A DNA stretch of 64,000 nt from Leptobrachium leishanense (Eukaryota > Chordata > Amphibia > Anura > Megophryidae): positions 3,224,001 to 3,288,000 of the forward strand of contig CM019066.1 of NCBI GenBank assembly GCA_009667805.1. The letters run 5' to 3'. Of the stretch, positions 53,319 to 64,000 are shown piece after piece (within the stretch, counting starts at the first letter, position 1; each line of letters opens with the position of its first letter). Below the pieces are notes generated by a model. The model was given only the letters and a program-made list of their open reading frames with translations. It was not told the DNA's origin and searched no databases. The position numbers were made by a program, and so were the translations under genes.

Positions 53319-54068
53319 GCCAACACCAAAAAGGTTAATTGTAATTTTGCATGTCCAAATGCTGTACAAATAACTTTTTAGCTTACACATTTTGATCAAG
53401 TCTCGTTCCGATGTTGAATGCTTCAGTTGCGTCAGTATGGATCTCCAGAATAATTCAAATTGAAGGAATATATACTGTATATAAATTCGTACCACAACAT
53501 GGAAATACGATATACAATATTACATTCCTTTTTGCTTTGGCCCCCATGCACTAAAATACATAATGTGTCCATGTTGGGGTTACCGCAGAATGTCCCTTCA
53601 AAAATGTAATTCATCATTGGCCTGGTGATTTTACTTGCAATGACTTTGCACACTGAGCTAGAGCCACTACTACTTCCTGATTTTCCTCTCTCTCCTTATT
53701 ACCTCTTGGTGACTTTGTATGGACATTGTCTCATCTCTAGGGTAGAATTTGTGCTTCCCATACCACATTGGTCTATAATTAAAAATTATTCTAGCCTTGG
53801 TGTCCAAATAATTAGAATTTTAATAAAGACGGGAGGCGAGTATTTTCATAATCTTGCTCTATATTTGTATTTGTTTTTCTTTTTATATCTCTTTTTGCAT
53901 ATATTCGGCATTTACTTCCACTGTTTTGTTAGCTTAAATTCCAAATACTAAGTAGTTTTTTTTCCCTGTACTGCTATTTAGTTTACTTTAATAGCCTAAA
54001 ATTTGCAATTATATTATAACATATAACTTCATTTATTGTAAGTAAAAACTCCTCTTTGAAAAAATAAA
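53319..54068. other. Unassigned stretch
   Basis: Nothing recognised. The frame 53625-53951 (108 codons) is AT-rich and without motif. Confidence 0.5.
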
Positions 54069-54198
54069 GGGCAGTATTACAAACTTGGTGCTAACTTAAC
54101 CAGAGCTCTTGTTAACTTAACAGCTCCATAGGCTATAATGGCTCTGGTAAGTTTACAACCGCTCTGGTTAAGTTAGCACCATCTATGTAATATGGCCC
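54069..54198. mobile_element. T-family short palindromic MITE, copy 2
   Basis: GGGCAGTATTACAAACTTGG ... CATCTATGTAATATGGCCC; inverted halves with 'gctaacttaaccagagc'. 130 bp. Confidence 0.8.
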
Positions 54199-54423
54199 AA
54201 AATATTTTTGGGCAGTGGAGTTCATTGACAAATTAATTTGGGCATATTTGAAATTGTCATGTTTTGTAAAATTGGACAGGCAGTGGTTTTATTCACTTTA
54301 TCGCTATTTTTATATTTTATTTGCAATAGACAATTCATCATGAGATATTCCACTAGTTCCACAGTAATCTATATTTGCTGGCAAGTACATGTGAGGAATT
54401 TGATATAAAAGGCACACAAGCAT

Positions 54424-54770
54424 AGAAGGAACGGGCAAAGTCTCCCAACGCTGGCAGTTTTACTGGAAAAAAATTCAACATTTCGGCCCTAGATGGCCTT
54501 TCTCAAGCCTTCAGACAGGATTGAGAAAGCCTCAGAAATGCCCCTGATTCTCAACCCTTTCTGAAGTTTTGAGAAAAGTCCATGGAGGGCCGAAACGTTG
54601 ACCATTTTTTCCATTAAATCTGTCAATGTTGGAAGACTGAGTGCCCGTTCCTTCTTTGTTTGCAGACTGTGTGTTGTGTGGGTTGGTCTCTTGGCTTATG
54701 AGGGTTGCTGTGCTGGTCCTGAGATTCGTGTTTGTACCAGTTTTATATAAAGGTAAAATAAAAGAAGGCA
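54424..54770 (+). mobile_element. Penelope-like element relic (PLE5), hairpin form
   Basis: Arms of about 85-90 bp (54427-54515 and 54568-54653) are inverted copies: GAAGGAACGGGC against GCCCGTTCCTTC. Each carries a decayed hammerhead-like block, 'ttgagaaa', a GC stem and 'GAAACGTTG' (54591-54599). About 100 bp beyond the right arm has no left counterpart, repeating the layout of PLE1-PLE3. No target duplication was identified. Confidence 0.55.
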
Positions 54771-57089
54771 AAAATATCAACATTTCCCACGTCTCTAATA
54801 ACTGCCATGTCACTTCATCACGTGTTGAAGAAATCTCAATATATAAGATCTGTTTGATGGTAAAAAACAAAACATAAAATTCTATTGCTCAGCTCATTCA
54901 CTAAATCGAAAATATTGGTAACTTGAGAATGTCGTTGCAGAATTTATAGAAAAACATGGGAATAGATTCCAGAAATTACACTTAAATTTCATGTAAAGAT
55001 TGAATTCTTATATTACGGAGATAATCTTTCCCAATAATTTCAGGGATAACCTGCTACTACAAACTAATTCTTAAACCCTTAGGTGAGGCACTCCTTTGAG
55101 TGTAAATTAGAAGAACAAAAAAAGAAAATATAATAAAAGAATTGTTAAACAAAAGATTATATATTCTGACTCTTTTTGTCTGTTGTTATTTTTTAATTTC
55201 AAGTTTTGTTTTTTCGTTTCTTTCTTGTTCATCTACTTTCTTTTATTTCTTCTTTTTCTTTTGTTCTCCTAAATTACGCCCAAAGTGGAGCCTCACTTAA
55301 GTGTTTAAGAAATACTTTGTGAAAGATCGAATTGTGAATTCATGACTCTTTACAACGTGCCTCGTACACTTGTAAGTACTTCTCGATAATTCCTAGGGCT
55401 GGTCATATGATGAATATCCCAGTCTGGCTAATCTCTTTGTGGCATCATGTGAGGGTCTCTATCCACCACCTTCAAATCGAATTACGTTTAATGAGAGAAG
55501 CTGTTCCCTGACTGTTTCCCCTTTAAACAGATGAAACCTATACAAGTCAGCTGTAAGGTTTAATATTCCCTTTAGAAAAAATACTTAATGAAAAGCATAA
55601 ATAGAAATTGCATGCAATATAAGACAATGATCACATTAGCAGCAGATTTTATTGGTGGAGAGTTTGACAAATCGCTTATATTTCGAATATTGTGGATCGG
55701 GATTAGACACGAGAAGAATCCTTGTCTGATGTATGTCATCGTTGAATTGTCCATTAGAGGGCTGCCGTTTGTGGTGTGATTGATTAATCCCCTTCATCTA
55801 AGAGCTGATAGGTGCCGGCTACACTGTTTAATTGGAGTATCAGAATGTTAATCCACTGCCAGCAAGAATACCGATCTCTTTTTAATTCCTCACATTAGCC
55901 TCATCATCAATATTTCATAATCCGCTCAGTGTTGTAGGAATTTGGTTGCTCTCAGCCTTTGAACTTCTGACATGTCAAGCACTTCTTCAGGCCCCCCCCC
56001 CCTATTTAATGAGACCATGTTTGTTTGGGTGGGTCTAATCCTGGAATGGCATTGTAAGCGTCAACGAGAAGAATGTGAGATGAGATTATTTATTATAATG
56101 TATAATGGGGTGAGCTGGTAACAGACTCGTGCAATTTGGGAAAACAAAAACCATTGTCTCACTGGTGAGGTATTAAATGCATATAAATCAACTCTTCACT
56201 TGCTTTTAATTGATCTGTTATGCTGTTGATGTTGAAAAATGTAGCAGAGAAGGTGTAGAACTAAAACCTTGTTAGAAACTCCATGTCAATAATTCAGTGG
56301 TCAGGGTTGAAACCTGAAGCCAAGGGGAGCAGGCGAATTGTTGGATCTCTGCATTGACCATTTAAATAAAGAATTTATTCCCTGCTGTCACGACTCCCTG
56401 ATCCCAACACAGAGAGGTGTCACTCCATAACCCGATGGTCTTTAGAATAGCCCGTAAAACTAGCAAAAAGAGAAAGTGTAGTGACAAGCCAGAGTCCAGA
56501 ACCAGATGAGATAGTCGTGCAAGCCGGGGTCAGAAACAAAGGGGGTAAACATAAAACCAGAACCAAGAGGGTTAAACGTATACTAGAGCCAGAGACCTTA
56601 AACATAAGCTAAAGTCAGGTGCCAGAGGGGTTGAACGGAGTCAGATAGGGAAGAAAATGGTCAGAATAGCTATACTGTCATACACTAGTAATCCAATCAA
56701 AACACGTGCTCGGGCAATGGAAACCATGAAAAGGCACCGGTATCAAGGGAATCCCAGCAATTAGAACAGGTGGGTATTTCCCATTAGCCCGCATCATAAC
56801 GCTGCTGGTCACCGCGTCTCTCCCTGGTGCCTGGGAGAGCTGTCAATATAAGTCGGCTACATCCAGCGAAGGAGACATTGCCGTGGGGCAAAGAGCACCC
56901 ATCCTGACACTCAACATGGTCCCATTGGTGATTTAGTTTGCCCTGGATCCGAGAGAGTGAGTGTTGTCCTGTGAAACAGCTGCTTTCCAAATCTACTAGA
57001 GCTGAGTGATCATGTTGGCCATCTTGCGACACGATGTTGAAGCTCATTTGGGTACCATGTCAGCTTGAGGCTCTCGCAGTGCCTATTTA
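54771..57089. other. Unassigned stretch
   Basis: AT-rich to about 56.1 kb with no recognisable element. 56385-57060 begins TGTCACGACTCC and is GC-richer, with a repeated 'agccaga' style reminiscent of LTR sequence, but I could not find a closing end or a duplication. Confidence 0.45.
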
Positions 57090-57650
57090 GCTCACCTGGT
57101 GGGCGTTCATGCAGAGGAATTTGGTGTACACCAGAGCGTTGGAGAACTCCCTTCCTGGGGACTCTTGGTATTTTATGTATGGATGCCTGAGCTGAGGTGC
57201 CTGGTGATGTTCTATGATGCCAAATACAGAAGAAAGTATTCCAGGCACTCCAGATCTCAAAGTAAAGACACCTGTAAAGCTGCTTGCAGTGGTGTTGTTT
57301 GACCAGAGGCAGTATCCCCCGTCAGTGGATCTGTCCCCCAGGGCTTGCAAACCATTAGTACAGGTATGTAGTAAACGTCTGACGTCTTGGTCAAGACCAC
57401 TTTCCCTTTACATCAGTCGGCTTCATAGTAGCAATAACTATAAAAGAAAAATGCACAACTGACTTTAAAAAAAAAATCTATAAATATTATATGCTCATGG
57501 AAGCCTGAGGGGCTAACCTCCAGAATGCCACATACAGAACAACGGATTCCAGGCACTACAGATCTCCCAGTAAAGACCTTAAATGGGCAGAGGTGACAAT
57601 GTTTCGACTGTAAACTTGAGAAAGCTCCACTGCTCTTCAGATTCTGCAGG
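57090..57650 (-). mobile_element. Two tandem PLE-like tails
   Basis: 57178-57270 and 57498-57585 match in the same orientation ('ccaaatacagaa', 'ttccaggcactccagatct', 'agtaaagac'). The second is followed by 'caatgtttcgactgtaaact', a form of the GAAAC...stem found near PLE hammerheads. No coding part; assignment tentative. Confidence 0.4.
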
Positions 57651-58079
57651 AGCAATCTGGCCATTCTATGCAGTCACCTTTTTAGGGTTGCTCGTGTTTT
57701 TTGTTTTTTTCTCTCCCATCTTATTTTTTCCTTTTCCCACCTTATATCCTTGAACGTTGTTGGCATTTTATCTTTTACCTTGAAAAAATTGCACACAAAA
57801 TGAAAGCGAAAGGAAAACAAAACCTAGAGTTACTGTATCAATAAGTCAGACTTTATAATATTTATTCTCAAAGATGAGTTCTCTACTACCTCTTGGGTCT
57901 ATTGTCATGAACGTTGCTTGTGGTTGTAAAATACAACTTTCATTAAAAACAAGTGCAGAGAAAAAAATTCATTTTATAAATTACTGTAATTATTAATGTT
58001 ATTTATTACTATATCTTTAGACATGATTTTTGTTGTTATATACATATCTGGTCAGCGCGAAATAAAACGCAAGGGATGT

Positions 58080-58960
58080 TTGGGCAGTTCTTGTAGTGGT
58101 TTCCTCCGTATAGGTACAATATAGGGAAAGGAAGAAAAACACAATACTACATTGGTGCAGTATATCTCACACAGGATGTATAATATAAATGTGATGGAGA
58201 AGTGTTCACTCACAAGTCAAGAGCCCCAACACTGGCTCTGAGTGGGTAATCGCCTACGGGTTGTTTTTCTGAAAAGCTTCTCAGGTAACCCACTCCTTTT
58301 TATCTGCGATTCTTCACAGTTCTCTCAATGATGGAAATATAAAGTGAAACTGAAAAAATCTCTGTGTATCTGAAATACAGCAACTCGAATGAATAAACTC
58401 CTAGCGGAGTGACAGCTCACATTTGCTGGAGCTTATTCAAGCTCAGGATATACGCCTATGGATTTTGTGTGGTCAAATCCAAGAAAAACCAGATAGGATG
58501 CTGGAACTCGTTCTATAAAAGGTTTATTAAAATTAACAATGTTAAAAAAATGAAATAAAAGTCCAGGACGCGTTTCGCCGCTAGTTACGGCTTCATCAGC
58601 TGGTATCATCTGATTAGAACTTCCAAGCATCATGTTGTAGTCTCACTAAGTGTAAATGATCCCACATGTCGTCAATCTGCAGGTGGCGTGCGTTCTGTGC
58701 CTCTCTTTGGAACTTCTCCACATTCTGCCGATACGGCGCCATTTTGCGCAGGTGCAATGCGCAACTTCCGCGTTTCACAGTGCGTTCCAGCGGCTCCACC
58801 GCTCCCTATTCCGTTGGTAAACATATGCTCCCAAACGTCATATGGGGAAACAATGGGATGCAGTTAGTATATGCATTGGTGCACTGTACCCAATCTCAAA
58901 TGAGAAAGCCATACTCCCAAATGAAAAATGTATCTTTTTAATGGAAAAAAACAATTAATT
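58080..58960 (-). mobile_element. Penelope-like element remnant (PLE6)
   Basis: It contains the best-conserved hammerhead-like motif of the window (58563-58604). The sequence next to it ('tttattaaaattaac', and 'gcgccattttgcgcaggtgc' on the other side) parallels the arms of PLE3. Limits are approximate and no duplication was found. Confidence 0.6.
58563..58604 (-). ncRNA. Hammerhead-like ribozyme motif in PLE6
   Basis: On the minus strand: stem I CCAG / CUGG, the core CUGAUGA (58599-58593), one extra A, stem II GCCG / CGGC with a 7-nt loop, GAA, then self-complementary ACGCGU and C58567 as cleavage base. All conserved core bases of a type I hammerhead are present apart from the additional A before stem II. 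Confidence 0.82.
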
Positions 58961-59324
58961 AAAAAAAGGGGAAATAAATCTTTGGCATAATGAACAACTA
59001 AATTATGAAGGTATGGGAGGTAATCCTAGTTGACAATCTAAATGTATACGTGATTTTTATTAAATCATTGGTCCTTAAATATAATAATTGATTGAAAACA
59101 CTTGAATGAACCTCTGTTCTTAAGGGGTTGAATAATTGTGTCAATGAAGAATTCACAAAAGAAACATTTACTACTGTATTACAAAACCAATTGATGTCAT
59201 TTTAGTTGCATATGGTTCTTTAAAAAGTCCTTGTAGGATTTCATTCTGAATACAATTCCAAATGTACACTAAATTCCCTAAAACCCTTTACAGCGTTGGG
59301 GGTTGAATAATTTTGAACACAACT
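58961..59324. other. Unassigned stretch
   Basis: AT-rich. 'ggggttgaataat' near 59127 and 59290 hints at a Tc1-like terminus but no pair was established. Confidence 0.4.
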
Positions 59325-59717
59325 GTATGTAAATTTCATACATTTTCACTCAGTAGTTTCTTTGCAAACAGCGTTTCACTTTTCAATCATTCAAGCAAAC
59401 TGTTTTCCTAATTTATTCACTGCCTTCCTTCTTTTTCCGGAGGCTTCGCTGCGTGTGATCAGTCCTGCTCGGGTTTTTCCAGCATTTTCGACGGGTTAAT
59501 CCAGATGTTTTTAAGGGTTTTCGGCGTGCATTCGCTGGGTTTTCGCCAGGTTTTCGGTGGGTTTTCGGCAGCTTTTCCCTGCACTTCGACAGCCCTGTGG
59601 TGCTTGCTGAATACACCGCAGGGTGGCCAAAATGGGATCGCCGATTTGCACCGAATTGAAGAGCACGAAAAGTCACCGAACGTGCGGTGACTTTTCGATT
59701 CTCTTTGAATAGCCCTG
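59325..59717. mobile_element. X-family element, copy 5, right part only
   Basis: 'tttcactcagtagtttctttg' to 'ttctctttgaatagccctg' matches 23700-24059. The left two thirds are absent. Confidence 0.8.
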
Positions 59718-60399
59718 TATATATTAATGTCTCCCTTCATCTTGATTTGCTGTTTAATTAAAGTCCATAGATATATGATTTATTTACGCATCCTTCTTTG
59801 AAACTGGAAGATAAGCAGTGATTTAAAAAATAAATAATGAAAAGCAAAATTTCAAATACTTTTGTATCCAGCCATCCATCCTCTTTTTAGTTTAGATGAA
59901 GGCTTTTTTTGATATTTCATGAGACACACACCTTGGAGCTGAGCTTCATTCCCGACATGTTCATTATCTGCTCCTAACATGCATGCAGCCTAATTTCATT
60001 TCCTAAGAAACTGGTTTTGCTAACGTAAAATAAATTAAGACACTTCCTCCCGAGACCATTTTTCCTTTGATGTGTCCTCTTACAGTTTCATTATTATTTT
60101 TTTGGTGTAAAATCTCAGAGCAAGTCAGTGCAGAATGACACCCTTTACTTGCCAGGACCCAAATTAAATCCACACCTTATCATTTCTCCCCAGCCTGGAG
60201 TTAATATCTATCTTTTCTTCTATCAGATTATTAAATCAGCCATTTCCTTCATGTCACGCATCACTTTTCAAAGTCCAATAATTAAAGACTACTATATATT
60301 GTGCTGCATTTGATACGTTTATAATGGAATATCCTAATGGCTAAATGAAAAGGTATTATACCTTGATGAAAACCACATGCAGGTAGAAAAGTTGGTCGC
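59718..60399. other. Unassigned stretch
   Basis: Nothing recognised. Confidence 0.5.
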
Positions 60400-61180
60400 T
60401 CTACAATATGGATTCTTATTAGGTCCTTATTCTAAATCTTTTTACAATACCCGAAGTACAGACCTCTGAACGTGTCCTGTGGTATCTGGCACCAAGACAT
60501 TAGCAGCAGATCATTTAAGTCCTGGAAGTTTGAGGTGGGGCTCCATTGATTAGATTTGTTGTCGGATTGAGATCTGGGGAATTTGGTGGCCAAGGCAACA
60601 CTTTGAAATCTTTTATGTTCCTCAGACCATTCCTGAACAGTTTGTGCAGTGTGGCAGAATGCATTATCCAGGCCACTGACATCAGGGAACACCTTGGCCA
60701 TGAAGGGGTGTACACAGCCTGCAACAATCTCTAGTTAGGTGCCATGTGTGTTCTGACATCTTTCGATCATGGCCAGCATTAGGTTTTTCAGCAATATGAG
60801 CTACAGTAGCTCTTCTGTGTGGTCAGACGGGCTAGATCTCTCTCCTCACATAGATCACTGAGCATTGGGCGCCCTTGACCCTGATGCTAGTTCACTGCTT
60901 GTCCTTCCTAAATATTGACCACTGAATACCAGAAACACCCCACAAGACTCGTCGTTTTGGAGATACTCTGACTCTGTCGTCTAGCTGTCACTATTGGCCC
61001 TTGTCACAGTCACCCATTTCCCCCCCCCCTGCTTTCAACACATGAAATTCAAGACCTGACTGTACAGTTGTCCCTAATAGATCGCACTCCGAGACAGGCG
61101 CCATTGTAACCATATAATCAATGTTATTCACTTCATATGTCAGTAGGTTTAATGTTGTGGTCAATATATACTGTGATCAG
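60400..61180 (-). mobile_element. Decayed Tc1/mariner-type transposon of a second lineage
   Basis: The right part (61100-61180) reads like a known vertebrate Tc1 terminus ('gttattcacttcatatgtca', 'ttaatgttgtggtca'). The minus strand then gives transposase remnants in order: HTH part (about 61020-60740) and catalytic C-terminus (60727-60432), with the middle deleted. Confidence 0.7.
60432..61020 (-). pseudogene. Tc1-type transposase remnant
   Basis: Frames 60701-60432 and 60727-60515 together give DNAFCHTAQTVQEWSEEHKR, the catalytic-Asp region (normally D-N-A-x-x-H), and WPPNSPDLNP, the region before the third acidic residue, in two frames separated by a shift at about 60600. The upstream part near 60740-61020 corresponds in DNA to the HTH region but has no usable frame. 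The first catalytic Asp region appears deleted. Confidence 0.7.
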
Positions 61181-61238
61181 TATATATTTACAGCAGGTAC
61201 TGCAGGTGTAAGACGGAAACCAATATGAACATCCCTAA

Positions 61239-61497
61239 GGCCAGGGTTAGACGAGTGTTTTGCAGAGCAGAAGGAACGTTTGAGAGTGGACATTCCTTCC
61301 ACTCTGATGCCCATCTGACCACCTCTCTGAGCACAGAATCGCGCTTTGCAGTCCCGTCGAACGCACTTCATAGCACTTTGACGGAGAGACTTGCAGCACG
61401 GCCGCATCAATTTGTGCACATGCTACAGCGTGTGGCCGGCCCCGTCGAAGCGTCACGTCAGTACGGGTGCATGCAGTGCGCTCGTCTGACCCTGGCC
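61239..61497. mobile_element. Harbinger-like MITE, type C, 259 bp
   Basis: TIR GGCCAGGGTTAGACGAG / CTCGTCTGACCCTGGCC after TAA; right flank GAA. Core 'gtgtggccggccccgtcg'. Reference copy for the interrupted one at 2118-6272. Confidence 0.85.
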
Positions 61498-61619
61498 GAA
61501 GCCCTTCTTCATGATGGAGATATATGTATTCAGAAAACCATTTTTGAATGTAGGCACCCTATATGAGAAACTACAAAATGTGGACACACCGAGCCAGAAT
61601 TAAAATGCATATAAAATTT

Positions 61620-62742
61620 TTTTTAATGTTACCATTATGACTCAACAATCTTTGAGCTTGGATTCCAATATTGTTGAATGGATTAGGCAGTGGCTGAGTG
61701 ACAGGCAACAGAGGGTTGTGGTAAATGAAGTTTATTTGGCGCAAGGTCTTGTTACCAGTGGGGTACCTCGGGGGTCAGTACTTGGACCCATTCTCTTTAA
61801 TATCTTTATTAGTGATTTTGTAGAAGGTATTAATGGAAAAGTATGTCTTTTTGCTGATGACACAAAAATTTGCAACAGGGTTGACGTTCCTGGAGGAATC
61901 AGCCAAATGACAAATGATTTAGGTAAACTAAAAAAATGGTCGGAGCTGTGGCAATTGAGTTTTAACGTGGATAAGTGCAAGATAATGCACCTGGGACGTA
62001 AAAACCCAAGGGCTGAATATAGAATAATTGATACAGTCCTAACCTCAACATCTGAGGAAAGGGATTTAGGGGTCATTATTTCAGAGGATCTAAAGGTAAG
62101 TAGTCAATGTAATAGAGCAGCAGGAAATGCTAGCAGAATGCTTGGTTGTGTAGGGAGAGGTATTAGCAGTAGGAAAAGGGAAGTGCTCATGCCACTGTAC
62201 AGAGCACTGGTGAGACCTCACTTGGAGTACTGTGTGCAGTACTGGAGACCGTATCTCCAGAAGGATATAGACATCTTAGAGAGAGTTCAGAGAAGGGCTA
62301 CTAAAATGGTGAATGGCTTGAAGGAGAAAAGTTACCAGGAAAGGCTTAATGATCTTAACATGTACAGCTTGGAAAAAAGACGAGACAGAGGAGATATGAT
62401 AGAAACATTTAAATACGTAAAGGGAATCCACAAGGTAGAGGAAGGGAGTATATTTAAAAGGAAACAAAGTAGCAAAACAAGAGGACATAGTCTTAGATTA
62501 GAGGGGCAAAGGTTTAAATGTAACATCAGGAAGCATTATTTTACTGAGAGGGTGGTGGATACATGGAACAGTCTTCCAGTTGAAGTGGTAGAGGCCAAAA
62601 TAGTGATTGAATTTAAGAAGGCATGGGATAGGCATAAGGCTATCCTAAACAAAAGATAAATCCAGGTAAAGTATCCATGTAATTGGGCAGACTAGATGGG
62701 CCGAAAGGTTCTTATCTGCCGACATTTTTCTATGTTTCTATG
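61620..62742 (+). mobile_element. CR1-type LINE, 5'-truncated
   Basis: Coding sequence runs unbroken to a stop at 62657-62659. A short 3' UTR follows with 'gggcagactagatgggccg' and the terminal repeats TTTCTATGTTTCTATG (62727-62742). This 3' end is common to frog CR1/L2-like repeats. Confidence 0.9.
61637..62659 (+). CDS. CR1 LINE reverse transcriptase, C-terminal 340 residues, open
   Basis: An uninterrupted frame covers part of the palm, the thumb and the C-terminal domain of a CR1 ORF2: WIRQWLSDRQQRVVVN (residues about 15-30), TSGVPRGSVLGPILFNIFIS (about 41-60), the catalytic FADDTK (about 73-78), SFNVDKCKIMHLGRK, ERDLGVIIS, PLYRALVRPHLEYCVQYWRP, LERVQRRATKMV, LEKRRDRGDMIETFKYVKG, and TWNSLPVEVV near the end. 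The endonuclease and the first catalytic Asp (in motif A) lie upstream of the truncation point, so the fragment should be inactive. The Met used as start is internal to the full-length protein. Lack of stops over 1 kb suggests a recent insertion. Confidence 0.85.
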   Translation: MTQQSLSLDSNIVEWIRQWLSDRQQRVVVNEVYLAQGLVTSGVPRGSVLGPILFNIFISDFVEGINGKVCLFADDTKICNRVDVPGGISQMTNDLGKLKKWSELWQLSFNVDKCKIMHLGRKNPRAEYRIIDTVLTSTSEERDLGVIISEDLKVSSQCNRAAGNASRMLGCVGRGISSRKREVLMPLYRALVRPHLEYCVQYWRPYLQKDIDILERVQRRATKMVNGLKEKSYQERLNDLNMYSLEKRRDRGDMIETFKYVKGIHKVEEGSIFKRKQSSKTRGHSLRLEGQRFKCNIRKHYFTERVVDTWNSLPVEVVEAKIVIEFKKAWDRHKAILNKR

Positions 62743-62815
62743 ATATACTTATGTGTAATGCAAAGTAATAACTGTATGTGAACCTGAAATAGCATATAAA
62801 ACTAAGATACCATAA

Positions 62816-63256
62816 GGCTCCGGTCAGACGAGCGCAGCATTCACGTCCGTGATGGCGCACAAAAGTACGTACGTGATAGCATGACATAAAGGCCAATGGA
62901 GTCCCACACACGAAGTACGTCTGCACTGAACTGCGGACGCACAACGGCTGCGGCAAACGGATGCAAGTTAGGCAAGAACGTAGAACTCCTAGAACGGCCG
63001 CATAAAGTGCGCTGAGTCCGCAACGTCCGCATAGCTTTGTGTGTGAGTGATGAACGTGGTCAGACGGACTGCATTTATACGTCCGGCATTTTTGACGGAC
63101 AAAATGGTTTTGCATTTTATTTTCCCTGCTACATCCGTCAAATAATACGTCAGTGAAAAAACGAACTGTGTGGCCACTACTGTGTCTTCCGTACTAACGT
63201 AGGACCGTGTGCACGGACGTACAGTCCGTAGAAATCACGCTCATCTGACCCTAGCC
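62816..63256. mobile_element. Harbinger-like MITE, type B, reversed, 441 bp
   Basis: GGCTCCGGTCAGACGAGC ... CATCTGACCCTAGCC with matching TAA on both sides (62813-62815, 63257-63259). It lies 73 bp after the CR1 end. Confidence 0.88.
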
Positions 63257-63259
63257 TAA

Positions 63260-63915
63260 GTAATGTTCAAAGTGTCATTCTTCGTTTCCTGTCCATTGCA
63301 TTTTTGAATTACTTTATAGTTGTTACTGATGAAACTAGCATTCTGACGCATCAGAAAAGTTCTCGCAGACGAGTGGAATGAACAAAATAACTAGTTTATC
63401 CACAACTACTTACACCAAGTGCATGGGTTTTCATTTTTTTATGTCTAAAAAGAGGTTTAAATGGATATGCAGTACTTACAGTTGTCGCAAAGAGGCTTTT
63501 TAGCGGACATAAGTGTTGTTTTAATCACTCATCATTAAAAATGGAAACACGAGCCAAACTTTCAAGTATTTGTTTCTGGCAGACATCTAGTGCAATGATT
63601 TTTAAATTTTTTTGCAGTTCCAAACTGATGAGAACTTGCAAAAACATAGCTATTTTAACTTTGTAATCTACCATTTTCTGGCTATTTTGGTGCCTGGCAT
63701 CTCAGGCCTTGCTGTGTTTACAGTGATATTTAAAGGGATGCTCAATCCAACACAACCACACTAACGCAACAAACCAAGGGCTGTGACAACCATGCAAAGT
63801 CTCCCATCCGCTCAGACGGCTGCCAGTTGGCTCATCGGACAGAGTTCTTCATTTGGATCAGTTTAGGTTTATTTAACTAAACAGATCCACAAATACCTCT
63901 CCTTACTTTTGCCTT
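63260..63915. other. Unassigned stretch
   Basis: Nothing recognised, apart from a 'ttaaaggga' word near 63731 like the start of the following repeat. Confidence 0.45.
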
Positions 63916-64000
63916 AAAGGGCCACTACCACCAAAAAACTAAATGGCCTTATTGTGTTTATTTTATGTTGCTGATATCTTACATGTGCTTTGTTTTTATC
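63916..64000 (+). repeat. TTAAAGGG-C-ACTACCACCAAAA repeat, copy 2, cut by the window edge
   Basis: Matches 10256-10330 over its first 80 bp and continues beyond the window. Confidence 0.6.

Noticed and set aside
56386..57060. Possible LTR beginning TGTCACGACTCC
   Set aside because: No matching CA end, terminal inverted repeat or flanking duplication was found.
57596..57650. A further hammerhead ribozyme near 'tgtttcgactgtaaac'
   Set aside because: GAAAC is present on the minus strand but there is no CUGANGA core and no convincing stem II.

Overview
The window looks like gene-poor vertebrate DNA, most probably from a frog or toad (anuran amphibian). That is an inference. It rests on CR1/L2-type LINE tails, Penelope-like elements with hammerhead motifs, TTAA piggyBac and TWA Harbinger-like non-autonomous elements, and a Tc1 family, all familiar from anuran genomes. 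I found no convincing host gene, rRNA, intact tRNA or CRISPR array. Nearly every long open frame is either a broken transposon protein or a by-product of a repeat. Roughly two thirds of the sequence can be assigned to mobile elements; the rest is described as unassigned stretches.

Layout. 0.2-6.8 kb: a hAT-type MITE carrying a minisatellite, then a nested stack in which an X-family element holds a Harbinger-like MITE that is itself split by a hAT MITE and two Penelope-like elements (PLEs). 7.4-9.5 kb: a CR1 LINE on the minus strand, split by a 1.08-kb solo LTR and ending in a 5' inversion hairpin. 10.6-13.4 kb: a PLE insertion made of two 1.32-kb inverted arms around a 45-bp centre, flanked by a 12-bp target duplication. 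16.9-24.1 kb: a nest at least five deep (X element > LINE > hAT > W element > piggyBac-like). 24.8-34.4 kb: a dense field of short TIR elements. 34.4-35.6 kb: a young-looking but broken Tc1. 37.3-38.6 kb: an L2-like LINE split by a 0.53-kb solo LTR. 38.6-46.7 kb: a PLE relic holding a 6.9-kb hAT with perfect 8-bp target duplications and a degenerate BED-finger transposase. 46.7-54.7 kb: LINE fragments, two kinds of piggyBac-like MITE and another PLE relic. 57-63 kb: more PLE relics, a decayed Tc1, and a CR1 with an unbroken 340-codon frame.

How the parts relate. The 6.9-kb hAT shares its terminus (TAGGGATG) with three short elements here and is the obvious source of a transposase for them. 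The Harbinger-like MITEs (TIR GGCTAGGGTCAGACGA, TWA target) come in several internal types with common ends, and two have jumped into the same internal site of a sister element. Five hammerhead-like ribozyme motifs sit in PLE sequence. In each, stem III is a self-complementary hexamer (ACGCGU in four, AUGCAU in one), which fits the dimeric hammerheads known from PLEs. Three PLE insertions also share one layout: a roughly 90-104-nt extension at one end, then inverted arms, and a 12-15-bp target duplication.
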